64,000 nt of DNA from an uncultured Roseburia sp. GTDB taxonomy: Bacteria > Bacillota > Clostridia > Lachnospirales > Lachnospiraceae. Below, piece by piece: positions 25,190 to 34,005 of this stretch. The notes below the pieces were generated by a model that saw nothing but the letters and a program-made list of their open reading frames with translations, was not told the origin of the DNA and did not search any database. How positions within the stretch are numbered: the first letter of the stretch is position 1; each line of letters starts with the position of its first letter. The stretch is taken from assembly GCA_900756925.1 (NCBI GenBank), contig CAAELX010000041.1, positions 20,246-84,245 of the forward strand, given 5' to 3'. The translations under genes and the position numbers were made by a program.

Positions 25190-25766
25190 GAACAACTGCC
25201 ATACTATGGAAATACAGCTTCTTTGCTGGACTCGCTTAGTATGGCAGGTTCTTTTGACTTTGTTTTGCTTTTATATCATCCTTCTTTTGGGATGATTCAC
25301 ATGAATTTTTTTGATCTCTGTTTAACATGGTTGTATTTTGAAGTGCTCTTTCTTACAAGAGCACTTGTTCTGATGTTTGTTGGCTGCAATCCGCAGAACG
25401 TTGTAGACGGCAGACTGGGATTACAACGGTTCCTTGGTTATAAACATACATCCTATATGAGTTGCGGCTTTTTCTGTTCTTTGCTTTGTGTTTGTAGACA
25501 TGATCAACGCAAAGGCATCTTTTTGAAAGCCTTGTTCTCATATCTTTCGCATGATGTATGCTTCGGATGCTTTCAGATTGTAGACGGGTCTGAAAGCAGC
25601 TGCTTATCTGATTAGCTCTATTCTTTGTTTGCAGACATGGTTGAATAGAGGCTTATCTGAAAATCTCTCTGCGAAGAGGAACCATCCTCTGGCAATTGCG
25701 CTGAGGGTTCTTGTTCACGCTTTTCTTAATACTATCTGACGGAATCAGACAATGGCTGTCTGATTC
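25190..25766. other. Array of about ten hairpins, several with a shared TTGYAGAC loop
   Basis: Clear stems include 25190-25251 (ACTGCCATACTA..), 25276-25297, AAGTGCTCTT/AAGAGCACTT (25341-25366), 25388-25422, 25484-25514, GCTTTCAGA/TCTGAAAGC (25569-25597), CTCTATTC/GAATAGAG (25616-25650), 25679-25710 and GAATCAGACA/TGTCTGATTC (25742-25766). Four of them present TTGTAGACGG or TTTGYAGACATG in the loop (25401, 25490, 25578, 25628) on different stems. Function unknown. Confidence 0.55.
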
Positions 25767-25784
25767 TGGCTGACAACGACTCCT

Positions 25785-27200
25785 CTATTTTTCAATCGTG
25801 TATCCGCCTACTGCATGCATCTCTGTATCTTCACTTCTATTCTCTACCATGATTCTGTAGAAGCTAGTTGATTCAATTGTGAAAGTATGACTTTTTCCAC
25901 CAGTTGTCTCACATACCGTACTAGATCCACTTGTATGCATCAAGCCATACCAATATACGCAATCTGATGGTGTTACTGTAAGAGCTATCGTAATTTTCGT
26001 TCCCTTTTTAAAGAACTTCTCCGGTGTCACATAACGAGTTCCTGCTGGAATCGTCCAATCGAAGCTAGCTCCATCACTGCCTCTGGTAATAATCTCGTCA
26101 TCCATGACAACTTGTGGTACAAGTGCATTTTCCTCTGCCGTAACCGAGAATTCCGACTGATCTAAAACCAGCTCCTGCTTCTCCTTTTCTACCTCCTGTG
26201 TCCTCTTAAACAATTCATCATTCGCATTTGCCATCCCAACACCAGCCGCATAGGATGTTCTCGTACTGATGGTGATGAAGGTGAGCAGCAGTAATGCTGT
26301 CACGATTTTGGATGTGGTTTTCAAATTTTTTCCGTATTTGTTCATAAAGTCAACTCTCCTCTCGAGCATTTCCTTGGATTCAAATAGCATGGAAAAGACA
26401 CAGAGGTCACGACTCATTTTCTCTGCGGCTTCGGAGATCGTCCAGATGATCTGGAAGTATCCGCTGCGTCTGATGCCCATGGAAGCCAGACGTTGTACTA
26501 CCTTGCGGTCGCAGTCCTGCTCACTCCACAAGTTGAGCAGACCTACCAGTATGTAGGCAGGCGGATTGAAGCTCTGGATGATCACGATCACCGTAGTCAT
26601 GGCCTTGTAGATCAGATCATGCTTTTTAATATGTATCAATTCGTGTAACAGAATTACCTGTAATTTTTCGCCTTCGAAATCGTCGTAAGGTAAGATTACA
26701 CGTCTCTTTCGTATCCCTGTCGCGATCGGACTTGTGACATCTTCGTTCCACAGGAACTCTACATTTCCACGAATCCCGAGCTGACTCTTAAGTTCTTCAA
26801 ATACCGCTGTCATTTCCAGATTATCTACCGGAACGCTCTTTTTACACAGGTTGTACTGTGCCCGCATTTTTTTCAAATGATTCCAAACATTGCGGATCGT
26901 CACTGTAAACCAGGCGATCACTGCTATTTGCAGATAGTCTGCACGGAAGTTGATCTGGAATACAAACTTCTCTAAGAGGTTCCTCGTCTCCCAGATATAA
27001 CTTCCATCCCTTGACATGAGAATCGACACATATGCCACAGGCAGCAGGAACATTATAACCACCCATCTTAGCATATAATAGACCAGATCCGGATTCAGCT
27101 TCAGAAAAAGCAGCCGGCAGATCAGTCAGATGAACAGCATCACATCGCCTGTTATCGCTGTGACAAATGCATAATAGAATAGAAAATTAATCCAATTCAT
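25785..27200 (-). pseudogene. BlaR1-like M56 peptidase gene with an in-frame TGA at codon 25
   Basis: Membrane-bound regulatory peptidase expected to cleave the BlaI repressor. The natural start is the ATG at 27198-27200, overlapping the end of blaI by 14 bp and giving MNWINFLFYYAFVTA as the first membrane helix. Codon 25 (27126-27128) is TGA, most easily explained as TGG changed. The frame then continues for 446 codons, with an ATG at 27074. Zinc motif HELIHIKKHD is intact, followed by a membrane helix and an extracellular beta-rich C-terminal domain (not penicillin-binding-like). If translation restarts at 27074 the protein loses its first helix, changing its topology. It may be a pseudogene, a phase-variable state, or a sequencing error. 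Confidence 0.75.
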
Positions 27201-27564
27201 CTATTTTTTTCTTGATTCGTTCCTTATCTTCTTTGCTCAGCTTCATATTGTCAAAAAGCCCACATACGAATGCACCGATGTTACCCTGATTGAAGTAGCG
27301 GATGTTTTCAGATACTGTGCTGGTTTTGAATTCTTCCTTCGATACAAGTGGCTGATAGTAGGAATATCTGCCCTTTCTGTATACGCTGAGGTAGCCCTTC
27401 TTCACAAGACGTGCAAGGAATGTGGAAACTGTCTGTGGCTTCCAGTTCTTGCCGAACTCCTGGTTCACCCCGTTCATAACATGGGCGAGATCCGGATCTT
27501 CCTCTGACTCCCAGATAATCTTCATAACCATTCTTTCACATGTTGAAATTTCATATGGATCCAT
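27187..27564 (-). CDS. BlaI/MecI/CopY family repressor
   Basis: 125 residues from MDPYEISTCERMVMKIIW (27564; AGGAGG 11 bp upstream, while an in-frame TTG lies too close). N-terminal winged helix (about 1-75, WKPQTVSTFLARLVKKGYL as the recognition helix) and a C-terminal helical dimerisation region ending in KKKIDELD. Works as a dimer on TACA/TGTA dyads until cleaved by its M56 partner. Two overlapping dyads of that type lie 120-140 bp upstream, so it represses its own transcript. The partner gene overlaps its 3' end but carries an early stop. Confidence 0.9.
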   Translation of the reverse strand: MDPYEISTCERMVMKIIWESEEDPDLAHVMNGVNQEFGKNWKPQTVSTFLARLVKKGYLSVYRKGRYSYYQPLVSKEEFKTSTVSENIRYFNQGNIGAFVCGLFDNMKLSKEDKERIKKKIDELD

Positions 27565-27679
27565 AATATTCAAGTCCTCCTAATTGTAATGTTCAGACCT
27601 TTATCGTTTGATTTGCGCGCCAGCAATGAAAAGTACGCTTCCCGAACTCTTCATTGTCATGAACGATAGTATAAGCTTC

Positions 27680-27706
27680 TGTAGTTCATACTACATTCAT
27701 AATGTA
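27680..27706. promoter_or_regulatory. BlaI-type operator, two overlapping dyads
   Basis: TACATT-CAT-AATGTA (27692-27706) is a perfect dyad of the BlaI/MecI class, and TGTAG-N6-CTACA (27680-27695) overlaps it. They lie upstream of blaI and near a TATACT that could be its -10. Confidence 0.65.
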
Positions 27707-27778
27707 AGGATAACATCTTTTGTTGTTTTTTGCAATCCCTTTACGCAGATTGATAAAGATTCCTCTCCTGATGTGTTG

Positions 27779-29638
27779 TTAATGCTGCTGCTTTTTCATG
27801 ATTTCAGGATCTCCCAGTGAGTAATCCGGCCGCATCCTCGAAAAATTGAGGTTGTAGTTCGGGTCTCCTTCCTTTAACAGTGTCTCCCATCTGTTTCTCA
27901 TAAATTCAATTTCCGACTGAAATCTCGCCACTTTTTCCGTGGAATCCTCTGCACCTCTTGATTTTGACTCATAGTGATATGCTTCTACTCTCGGATCATA
28001 CACAATGAGATAACCGGCTTCTCTTACGCGCAGACAGAAATCTACGTCATTAAATGCCACAGACAACTCCTCTTCAAAGCCGTTCACTTTGTCGTAAACT
28101 TCTTTTTTTACCATAAGAAGTGCTGCTGTTACCGCACTGTAGTTCATCTGAATGGCGGCACGGTGCATATAGCCGCTTCGCTCACGCCTCATGCCCTGAT
28201 ACAGATTCGCTCCGATCCCGCGGAGGCTGCCTCCAACCCCCACGACCAGACCTGCATGCTGAATCGTATTGTCCGGGTAGTACAATCTCGCGCCTACAAC
28301 CCCAACTTCCCTCCTTTCACAGTTGGACAGCATCTGTTCTATCCAGTTCGTCTCTATTACTTCTATATCATTATTCATGAGAATATAATAGGTACCGTTT
28401 GCATAAGATGCACCGAAGTTGTTAAGCTTCGAATAGTTGAACGCATCCGGGTAGTACACTACCCTGATTTTATCGGATTCGATCTTTTTATATAAAGAAA
28501 AGGTCGCTTCCTCTGTACTATTGTTCTCCACGATGATCACTTCATAATTCTCGTAAGAACTCTTTGCGATCGCGTCCAGACACTTCTTTAACGTCTCTGT
28601 CTCATCCTTGTTCGGGATGATAATGGACACAAGCGGGCGCTCTGTCAGCTTGTAGTTGACCCGGTAAAAGCCAAAGTACTGAGTTGGCTCCACGCTTCCT
28701 TCCACACCGATCCGCTCTAAATGTGCCTCGATCGCACGCTTTCCGGCATCCCTTGCATAGGACTTCGAATCGCCGTCCCCTGCTGTGGAGAGCTCATGCA
28801 TGCGCCAGTGGTATAAGATCTTCGGGATATGCGCGATCACCTTCGCCTGCTCCGTTGCACGGAGTACAAAGTCATAATCCTGCGCCCCGTCAAAATCTTT
28901 CCGGATTCCTCCGAGCCTGTCGGCTAACTCCCTCTTCACCACAAGAAAATGTGTGATGTAGTTGTTCGAGCACAGCAGATCCGGGTTGAAATCCGGCTTG
29001 AAATGTGGATCCATGACCTTCGTCTGCCCGGCATCGGTCTTGTCCTCATCCGAGTAGAGCACCTCCGGTTCTTTTCCCTGCTTTCTTCCTTTTATAATCC
29101 GGTCCGCCATCTCATAGAGTGCATCCGGTGTGATCACATCATCATGGTCAAGAAAAGCAATGTAATCGCCTCCTGCCATTGCAATCGCTGCGTTGGTATT
29201 CTCGGCGATCCCACCATTTTCTTTTAGCTTCTGGTATACAACACGGGATACATCGTTGTCAATTATTTTCCGGTCATTCTGCTGATATTTCTGCACAATG
29301 GCAGGGATCACAGATTCCCCCGGTGTTCCATCGGCTAAGCACAACTCCCAGTTTTCATAGGTGGAAGCCATCACAGATTCGATCATCTCACGCAAAAACG
29401 TTTCCGGCGTATTGTATAGAGGAACCACAATACTGATTTTTGGTGCTTCTTTCCATTTCCGGCTTATCTTTCTCTGTTCTGCAAGCTCTGTCTCTGTCGG
29501 TTTTACTTTTTCATACCAGTCATTGTAGGGAATCGCTTCCTGCTCCTGCTTCTCCTGAAGCCTGATGAGGAATTCCTTCCAGCCGTAATGCTTTAAGTAG
29601 CGGATTCCTTTTCTGATTGTTGTCACATTTATTTTCAT
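27779..29638 (-). CDS. Two-domain family 2 glycosyltransferase (rhamnan/rhamnose-polysaccharide type)
   Basis: 619 residues. First GT-A domain about 70-330 (SIVVPLYNTPETFLREMIES, FLDHDDVITPDAL, YSDEDKTD, DGAQDYDFVLRA); second about 335-600 (SIIIPNKDETETLKKCLDAI, ILMNNDIEV, AFNDVDFCLRVREAGY). Each domain has its own DxD-type motif, so it may add two residues in turn or alternate linkages. No membrane helix. Follows a paralogue (29685-32132) by 46 bp on the same strand. Probably elongates a rhamnose-rich cell-wall polymer; donor inferred from family use. Confidence 0.87.
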   Translation of the reverse strand: MKINVTTIRKGIRYLKHYGWKEFLIRLQEKQEQEAIPYNDWYEKVKPTETELAEQRKISRKWKEAPKISIVVPLYNTPETFLREMIESVMASTYENWELCLADGTPGESVIPAIVQKYQQNDRKIIDNDVSRVVYQKLKENGGIAENTNAAIAMAGGDYIAFLDHDDVITPDALYEMADRIIKGRKQGKEPEVLYSDEDKTDAGQTKVMDPHFKPDFNPDLLCSNNYITHFLVVKRELADRLGGIRKDFDGAQDYDFVLRATEQAKVIAHIPKILYHWRMHELSTAGDGDSKSYARDAGKRAIEAHLERIGVEGSVEPTQYFGFYRVNYKLTERPLVSIIIPNKDETETLKKCLDAIAKSSYENYEVIIVENNSTEEATFSLYKKIESDKIRVVYYPDAFNYSKLNNFGASYANGTYYILMNNDIEVIETNWIEQMLSNCERREVGVVGARLYYPDNTIQHAGLVVGVGGSLRGIGANLYQGMRRERSGYMHRAAIQMNYSAVTAALLMVKKEVYDKVNGFEEELSVAFNDVDFCLRVREAGYLIVYDPRVEAYHYESKSRGAEDSTEKVARFQSEIEFMRNRWETLLKEGDPNYNLNFSRMRPDYSLGDPEIMKKQQH

Positions 29639-29684
29639 GCTGCTTCCTTTTTTGATTGATACTTCTTTGTCAGGCTGTATGATC

Positions 29685-32132
29685 CTATCTTCTTAAGGAA
29701 AAATCGGAATTGTCGAGCGTCAGGTTCTTATTATAGTATGGATCCCCCTTCTCGAAATATTCCGGCCATTTCTGATTCAGCCTTGCGATCTCGCGGTTGA
29801 AACGTTCGATCTTCTCCGGCGTATCTTCAAGTCCTCTCGATTTCGACTCATAGTGGTACAGCTCCGCGTATGGGTTGTACACCACAAGCTTTCCTGCCTG
29901 ACGTACCTTCAGACAGTAATCAATATCATTGAAGGCAACCTTGAAGGATTCATCGAGACCGCCTACTTCCTCGTAAACGCTGCGCTTTGTCATCAGGCAT
30001 GCCGCCGTCACTGCGGAATAATCCTGGGCGCAGACGATCCTGCCGAAGTAACCGGTGTCGTATCTGGACTTATTGATAAAACAGTGTCCGGCAATACCGG
30101 AAAATCCGATCACAACACCCGCGTGCTGGATCGTGTCATCTTCATAATAAAGTCTTGCCCCGACGATTCCGACATCGTCCCGCATACAATATCCTAACAT
30201 CTCCCGGATGCAGGTTGGATGGATTGCCTCCGTGTCGTTATTCAACAGAAGCAGATAGTCGCCGTGCGCCCGCTCCACACCGAAGTTGTTGATCTTCGAA
30301 TAGTTGAAATCGCCGTCGTAGTATACGACCGTCACGTTATCATGTGCTTTTTCCAGTTCTTTGTATGCCTCAAATGTTTCCGGTTCCGTGCTGTTGTTCT
30401 CCACGATCACGAACTCAAAGTTATGATAGTCTGTCTTATCATAAATAGAATTCATGCACTTCTTCAGATCGTCGATATGATCCTTGTTCGGAATAATAAT
30501 GGATACAAGCGGTTCTTCCTTCCACTCATAAATTGTGTGGTACATGCCGTAAAACTGCGCATGCTCCACGCGCGCCGGGATACCGGCTCTCCGGTAGTGT
30601 GCCTCGATCGCCTTTTTTCCGGCCTCAAATGCATACAGCTTGCTCTCCGGGTTCGCTGCGGTCGATTCCATATGGCAGCGCCAGTGGTAGAGGATCTTCG
30701 GGATATGTCTGATATTCTTTGCCTGTTCACAGCACCGGAAGATGAAATCATAATCCTGCGCCCCGTCAAAAGCCGGATCGAACACACCAATCTCCTGCTG
30801 TAAGCTTCGCTTCACTGCGAAAAGATGGCAGATATAATTCATGCTGCAAAGCAGATCCACGTTGAAATCGGATTTGAAGTGAGGCTCGAAGAACTTCTTT
30901 CCGTTCATACTCACCTTATCCTCATCTGAATAGATCACATCCACCGACGGATCTTCATTCAGTACCGATGCAAATTCAAACAGCGCATTGGCAGGGACAA
31001 TATCATCATGATCCACCAGCACAATGTAATCGCCCTCTGCCATCGCAAGCGCCTGATTTGTGTTGCCGGAAATTCCCTCGTTCTCTGTAAGCGTCACATA
31101 GCGGATCCTCTTATCCCGCTTCGCATACTCCTGTAAGATACGATCCAGGCTTCCATCCGCACTTCCGTCTGCCATACAAAGCTCCCAGTTCGTATAAGTC
31201 TGTGCCAAAATGGACTCCATCATCTCCCGAAGAAACTGCTCATTCGTCCGGTATAACGGTACTACAATGGAAAAGAACGGCTGTAAGGAGAGTTTTGTCT
31301 GTCGCTGTGCCTCTAACTCCTCCGGCTTCACTTCATAATGCTCCCTCCACTGTTCATAGGTGGAAGCTTCCTTCTTTCCAAGCTTCGTATTCACCTTGCG
31401 CACAGTTGCACTGATTCCATTCCGTTCCAGATAGCGGAATGCATTTCCCGCCTTCTGCATATAATGTGCCAGCCTGCCCTCGTCACCAAGCGCACTCAGT
31501 GTACACTTTGAGCGGTGCTTCCCATCCTCCATGATGAGTGTCACCTTCTTCACATCCGCATGTCCGGACAGATCTGCTTTCACCTGAAAGCCCGGCTTTA
31601 ACGTCACATCCTGCTCCGGGAACACCGGCTTTAAATCTCTTCTGTGGTAATAGCTCACCTCGGTCGGAAGGATGTTCCCCTTCTCATCTAACAGCGTAAA
31701 GCTCACCTGCTTTGCTCCCACGCACCAGCCTAAAACCAGCAGGTTCTGCTCCGCGCGCTTTGCCGACTCAATATAATAGTCAAGCTTCGGCTGCAACGTG
31801 CAAAGCTTCTTTACAGAGATGGAAGTCTCCTTTTCTTTCACACCGTTCTCCGTTGAAAAAAGAACGAGCTGTCTGCCTTTCTTCCAGTTCTCCGGGAGTT
31901 CGACCATCCCGATCACTTCATCGTTGATCTCGTTAAAATTACCGAGGTACTTCTGTCTGACCTCTGCACCGCTGTGGATCTCTAATGCCGTCCTGCATGG
32001 CTTTCCATCCAGATACGCTTCAATGCTTCTTCCGGCAGCATGTCCGTCAAAGTACCAGCCGACAAATGAGACGGTATTCTCCTCTGACAGATGAAATCTG
32101 ATTTTCTCTATAAAAAAATGATTTTCCTTCAT
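29685..32132 (-). CDS. Two-domain family 2 glycosyltransferase with N-terminal beta domain
   Basis: 815 residues. The N-terminal ~230 residues are an added beta-sandwich-like region (FVGWYFDGHAAGRSIEAYLDG and a second unit near 125), seen in other Lachnospiraceae polysaccharide transferases. Then two GT-A domains: about 285-545 (SIVVPLYRTNEQFLREMMES, LVDHDDIVPANAL, IYSDEDKVS) and about 550-800 (SIIIPNKDHIDDLKKCMNSI, LLLNNDTEAI, AFNDIDYCLKVRQAGK). Paralogue of the next gene downstream, sharing the C-terminal YHYESKSRG motif. The pair is separated from the main polysaccharide locus by the pur genes. Confidence 0.87.
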   Translation of the reverse strand: MKENHFFIEKIRFHLSEENTVSFVGWYFDGHAAGRSIEAYLDGKPCRTALEIHSGAEVRQKYLGNFNEINDEVIGMVELPENWKKGRQLVLFSTENGVKEKETSISVKKLCTLQPKLDYYIESAKRAEQNLLVLGWCVGAKQVSFTLLDEKGNILPTEVSYYHRRDLKPVFPEQDVTLKPGFQVKADLSGHADVKKVTLIMEDGKHRSKCTLSALGDEGRLAHYMQKAGNAFRYLERNGISATVRKVNTKLGKKEASTYEQWREHYEVKPEELEAQRQTKLSLQPFFSIVVPLYRTNEQFLREMMESILAQTYTNWELCMADGSADGSLDRILQEYAKRDKRIRYVTLTENEGISGNTNQALAMAEGDYIVLVDHDDIVPANALFEFASVLNEDPSVDVIYSDEDKVSMNGKKFFEPHFKSDFNVDLLCSMNYICHLFAVKRSLQQEIGVFDPAFDGAQDYDFIFRCCEQAKNIRHIPKILYHWRCHMESTAANPESKLYAFEAGKKAIEAHYRRAGIPARVEHAQFYGMYHTIYEWKEEPLVSIIIPNKDHIDDLKKCMNSIYDKTDYHNFEFVIVENNSTEPETFEAYKELEKAHDNVTVVYYDGDFNYSKINNFGVERAHGDYLLLLNNDTEAIHPTCIREMLGYCMRDDVGIVGARLYYEDDTIQHAGVVIGFSGIAGHCFINKSRYDTGYFGRIVCAQDYSAVTAACLMTKRSVYEEVGGLDESFKVAFNDIDYCLKVRQAGKLVVYNPYAELYHYESKSRGLEDTPEKIERFNREIARLNQKWPEYFEKGDPYYNKNLTLDNSDFSLRR

Positions 32133-32346
32133 GGATACTCCTGTTAAAAAATTGCATTTTTATTTCCATTCATGTCCTATTATACTATCATTTTCCATGC
32201 TTTCATGCAAGGTTTTCCTGTCAGAAGGAATGTATTTCAGTTCTTATTTTTTTCTTAACATTCCAAAATATTCGTGTTGCTTTTGTCGATTCTATGGTAT
32301 GATAGAAGAAAGTAATTTACAATAAAATTTTGAGAGGTATTTACAC

Positions 32347-33462
32347 GTGAAGAAAAGAACTTTAACACTTCTTACGATCCTTGCGCTTTCCCTGTCCTTA
32401 ACAGCCTGCGGCAAGGATGAGCCGGCATCTGACACTTCTGCTGCCGACACCACCAACACAGACCAGAACGTTGTCGCAGATGTCGATGTTGCGCCGGCAA
32501 CCGAGGAACCAGCCACTGAAGAATCACACGAGGGAATGTACCGCAGTGAGCTCACGAACGAATGGATTGACGAGAGCTTAAAGGATCAGCGTCCGATCGC
32601 TGTCATGGTCGACAACGAATCCATCGCCCTTCCTCACTACGGGCTGACCCAGGCAGACATCGTATACGAGATGATGAACAGCACCGCAAACGGCAAGATC
32701 ACCCGTCTGATGGCGCTCGTCAAGGACTGGGATTCCCTGACACAGTTTGGAAGTATCCGAAGCGCAAGACCGACCAACCTTGTCCTCGCAGCTGAGTGGA
32801 ACGCTGTTTTAGTACACGACGGAGGTCCTGTCTACTGTAACCCTTACTTCGAGGAAGCTTACACGAACAATTTAAGCGGCGGTTTCTCCCGTGTGAACAA
32901 TGGAAAAGCACGTGAGTATACCGAATATGTCTGTGAAGGAGACCTCGACAAGCAGTTTGCTTCCCACAAATACTCCACCACTTATAATGAGTATTATGAA
33001 GGTCCACATTTACAGTTTGCAGACGAGTCCAATCCGGTTGACTTAAGCAGCTTCGCTTCTGTGAAGGATGCGGACGAGATCGCACTCCCGTTCCCTCATA
33101 ATAAGTCCAAGCTTACTTACAACGAAGACGACCAGCTATATTACTACTCTGAGTACGGCGAGAAGCATCTCGATCCTGCCAATGACAATGCACAGCTTTC
33201 CTTCAAGAACGTCATCTTACAGAGCTGCCCGTACATCCAGTACGATGAGCACGGCTACATGATGTTCTACATCATTAACACCAACCAGGAAGGCTACTAC
33301 ATCACAGACGGCAAAGCGATCAAGATCACATGGGCAAAGACCTCTGCAACCGGTCCTACCAATTACTTCGATGAGAACGGCAACAAGATCACACTGAACA
33401 CCGGTAAAACTTATATCGGTATTGTTCCGGACGAAGACTGGAGCAAGCTTTCGATTGAGTAA
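32347..33462 (+). CDS. yerB: DUF3048 lipoprotein (YerB-like)
   Basis: 371 residues, started at GTG (GAGAGG 9 bp upstream). Lipoprotein signal: KKR, hydrophobic stretch, then lipobox SLTAC (Cys about residue 21), so it is anchored on the outer face of the membrane. A Thr/Glu/Asp-rich linker (to about residue 65) leads to DUF3048 (IAVMVDNESIALPHYGLTQADIVYE, SIRSARPTNLVLAAEWNAVLVHDGGP). Function unproven; B. subtilis YerB is the named relative. A possible -10 TATGAT lies at 32298-32303. It stands alone on the plus strand and is followed by a strong terminator. Confidence 0.88.
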   Translation: MKKRTLTLLTILALSLSLTACGKDEPASDTSAADTTNTDQNVVADVDVAPATEEPATEESHEGMYRSELTNEWIDESLKDQRPIAVMVDNESIALPHYGLTQADIVYEMMNSTANGKITRLMALVKDWDSLTQFGSIRSARPTNLVLAAEWNAVLVHDGGPVYCNPYFEEAYTNNLSGGFSRVNNGKAREYTEYVCEGDLDKQFASHKYSTTYNEYYEGPHLQFADESNPVDLSSFASVKDADEIALPFPHNKSKLTYNEDDQLYYYSEYGEKHLDPANDNAQLSFKNVILQSCPYIQYDEHGYMMFYIINTNQEGYYITDGKAIKITWAKTSATGPTNYFDENGNKITLNTGKTYIGIVPDEDWSKLSIE

Positions 33463-33487
33463 GCAATCCTATTCAGATATTATCAAC

Positions 33488-33539
33488 AGAAAAAGCGTCC
33501 CAGTTCCGGTTTTTTACACCGGTCTGAGACGCTTTTTCT
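33488..33539. terminator. Strong terminator shared by the DUF3048 gene and the facing operon
   Basis: AGAAAAAGCGTC pairs with GACGCTTTTTCT, with an inner CCGG/CCGG stem. T-tracts on both strands serve the convergent genes on either side. Confidence 0.88.
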
Positions 33540-33568
33540 ATTACTGTTCTAAGCGTTTTTCTATTTTT

Positions 33569-33985
33569 TTATTTTCTGTTCTTAAGCTCTGCAGTCAGTC
33601 TCTCATAAGCTTCCCATTCCAGATCATATCCCAAAAATGAGATGCCACGATAAATCAGCTCCGGCACTTCCTCCTGCTGTGAAAGCTTTCGCTCCATCGC
33701 AAGGATCAGCTGCTCCTTTGCCTCCACAACATCCGCATCTGCCTCATAGAACTTTACCATATCATACTCAGATGTATTTCCGCATGGGTTTGGGCAGGTC
33801 TCACAGTTCGGCGATATCGTGTACTTCTCCCTGCGTATTTCGGCAATGAGTTCGTCCTCTTTTTCTGCACATTTTCTCTGGAGAAACGCTTCTCTTACAA
33901 TCTCATCCGTGCGTTCGGTCTTCCCGCTATTGGAAACTGCTCCCGCCAGGCCGATCAGTGCACCTATTACACGGTCTCCCTGCAT
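33569..33985 (-). CDS. Conserved small protein with CxxCxxPCG motif
   Basis: 138 residues. N-terminal GALIGLAGAVSNSGKTE may be a short helix; a Cys motif NCETCPNPCG sits at about residue 60 and could bind metal; the rest is acidic and helical (VVEAKEQLILAMERKL). No signal peptide. Starts 20 bp after the purB stop and is probably co-transcribed. I do not recognise a family with known function. Three closely spaced Cys with Pro-Cys-Gly suggest a redox or metal role, which is only inference. Confidence 0.65.
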   Translation of the reverse strand: MQGDRVIGALIGLAGAVSNSGKTERTDEIVREAFLQRKCAEKEDELIAEIRREKYTISPNCETCPNPCGNTSEYDMVKFYEADADVVEAKEQLILAMERKLSQQEEVPELIYRGISFLGYDLEWEAYERLTAELKNRK

Positions 33986-34005
33986 GCTAAAGTCCTCCTG
34001 TTTTC

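Larger units (their letters stand above)
24605..25784. other. Gene-free interval of 1180 bp
   Basis: No credible protein gene. It holds element B (24723-24961), an A+T-rich stretch with near repeats of AATATAT (about 25005-25060), and a series of hairpins (25190-25766). An open plus-strand frame at 25070-25615 has no ribosome binding site and runs through the hairpins, so I do not call it. Confidence 0.7.

Noticed and set aside
25070-25615. Open plus-strand frame of 181 codons
   Set aside because: No ribosome binding site, no recognisable domain, odd composition rich in Cys, Phe and Leu, and it runs straight through the hairpin array. Chance opening is more likely.
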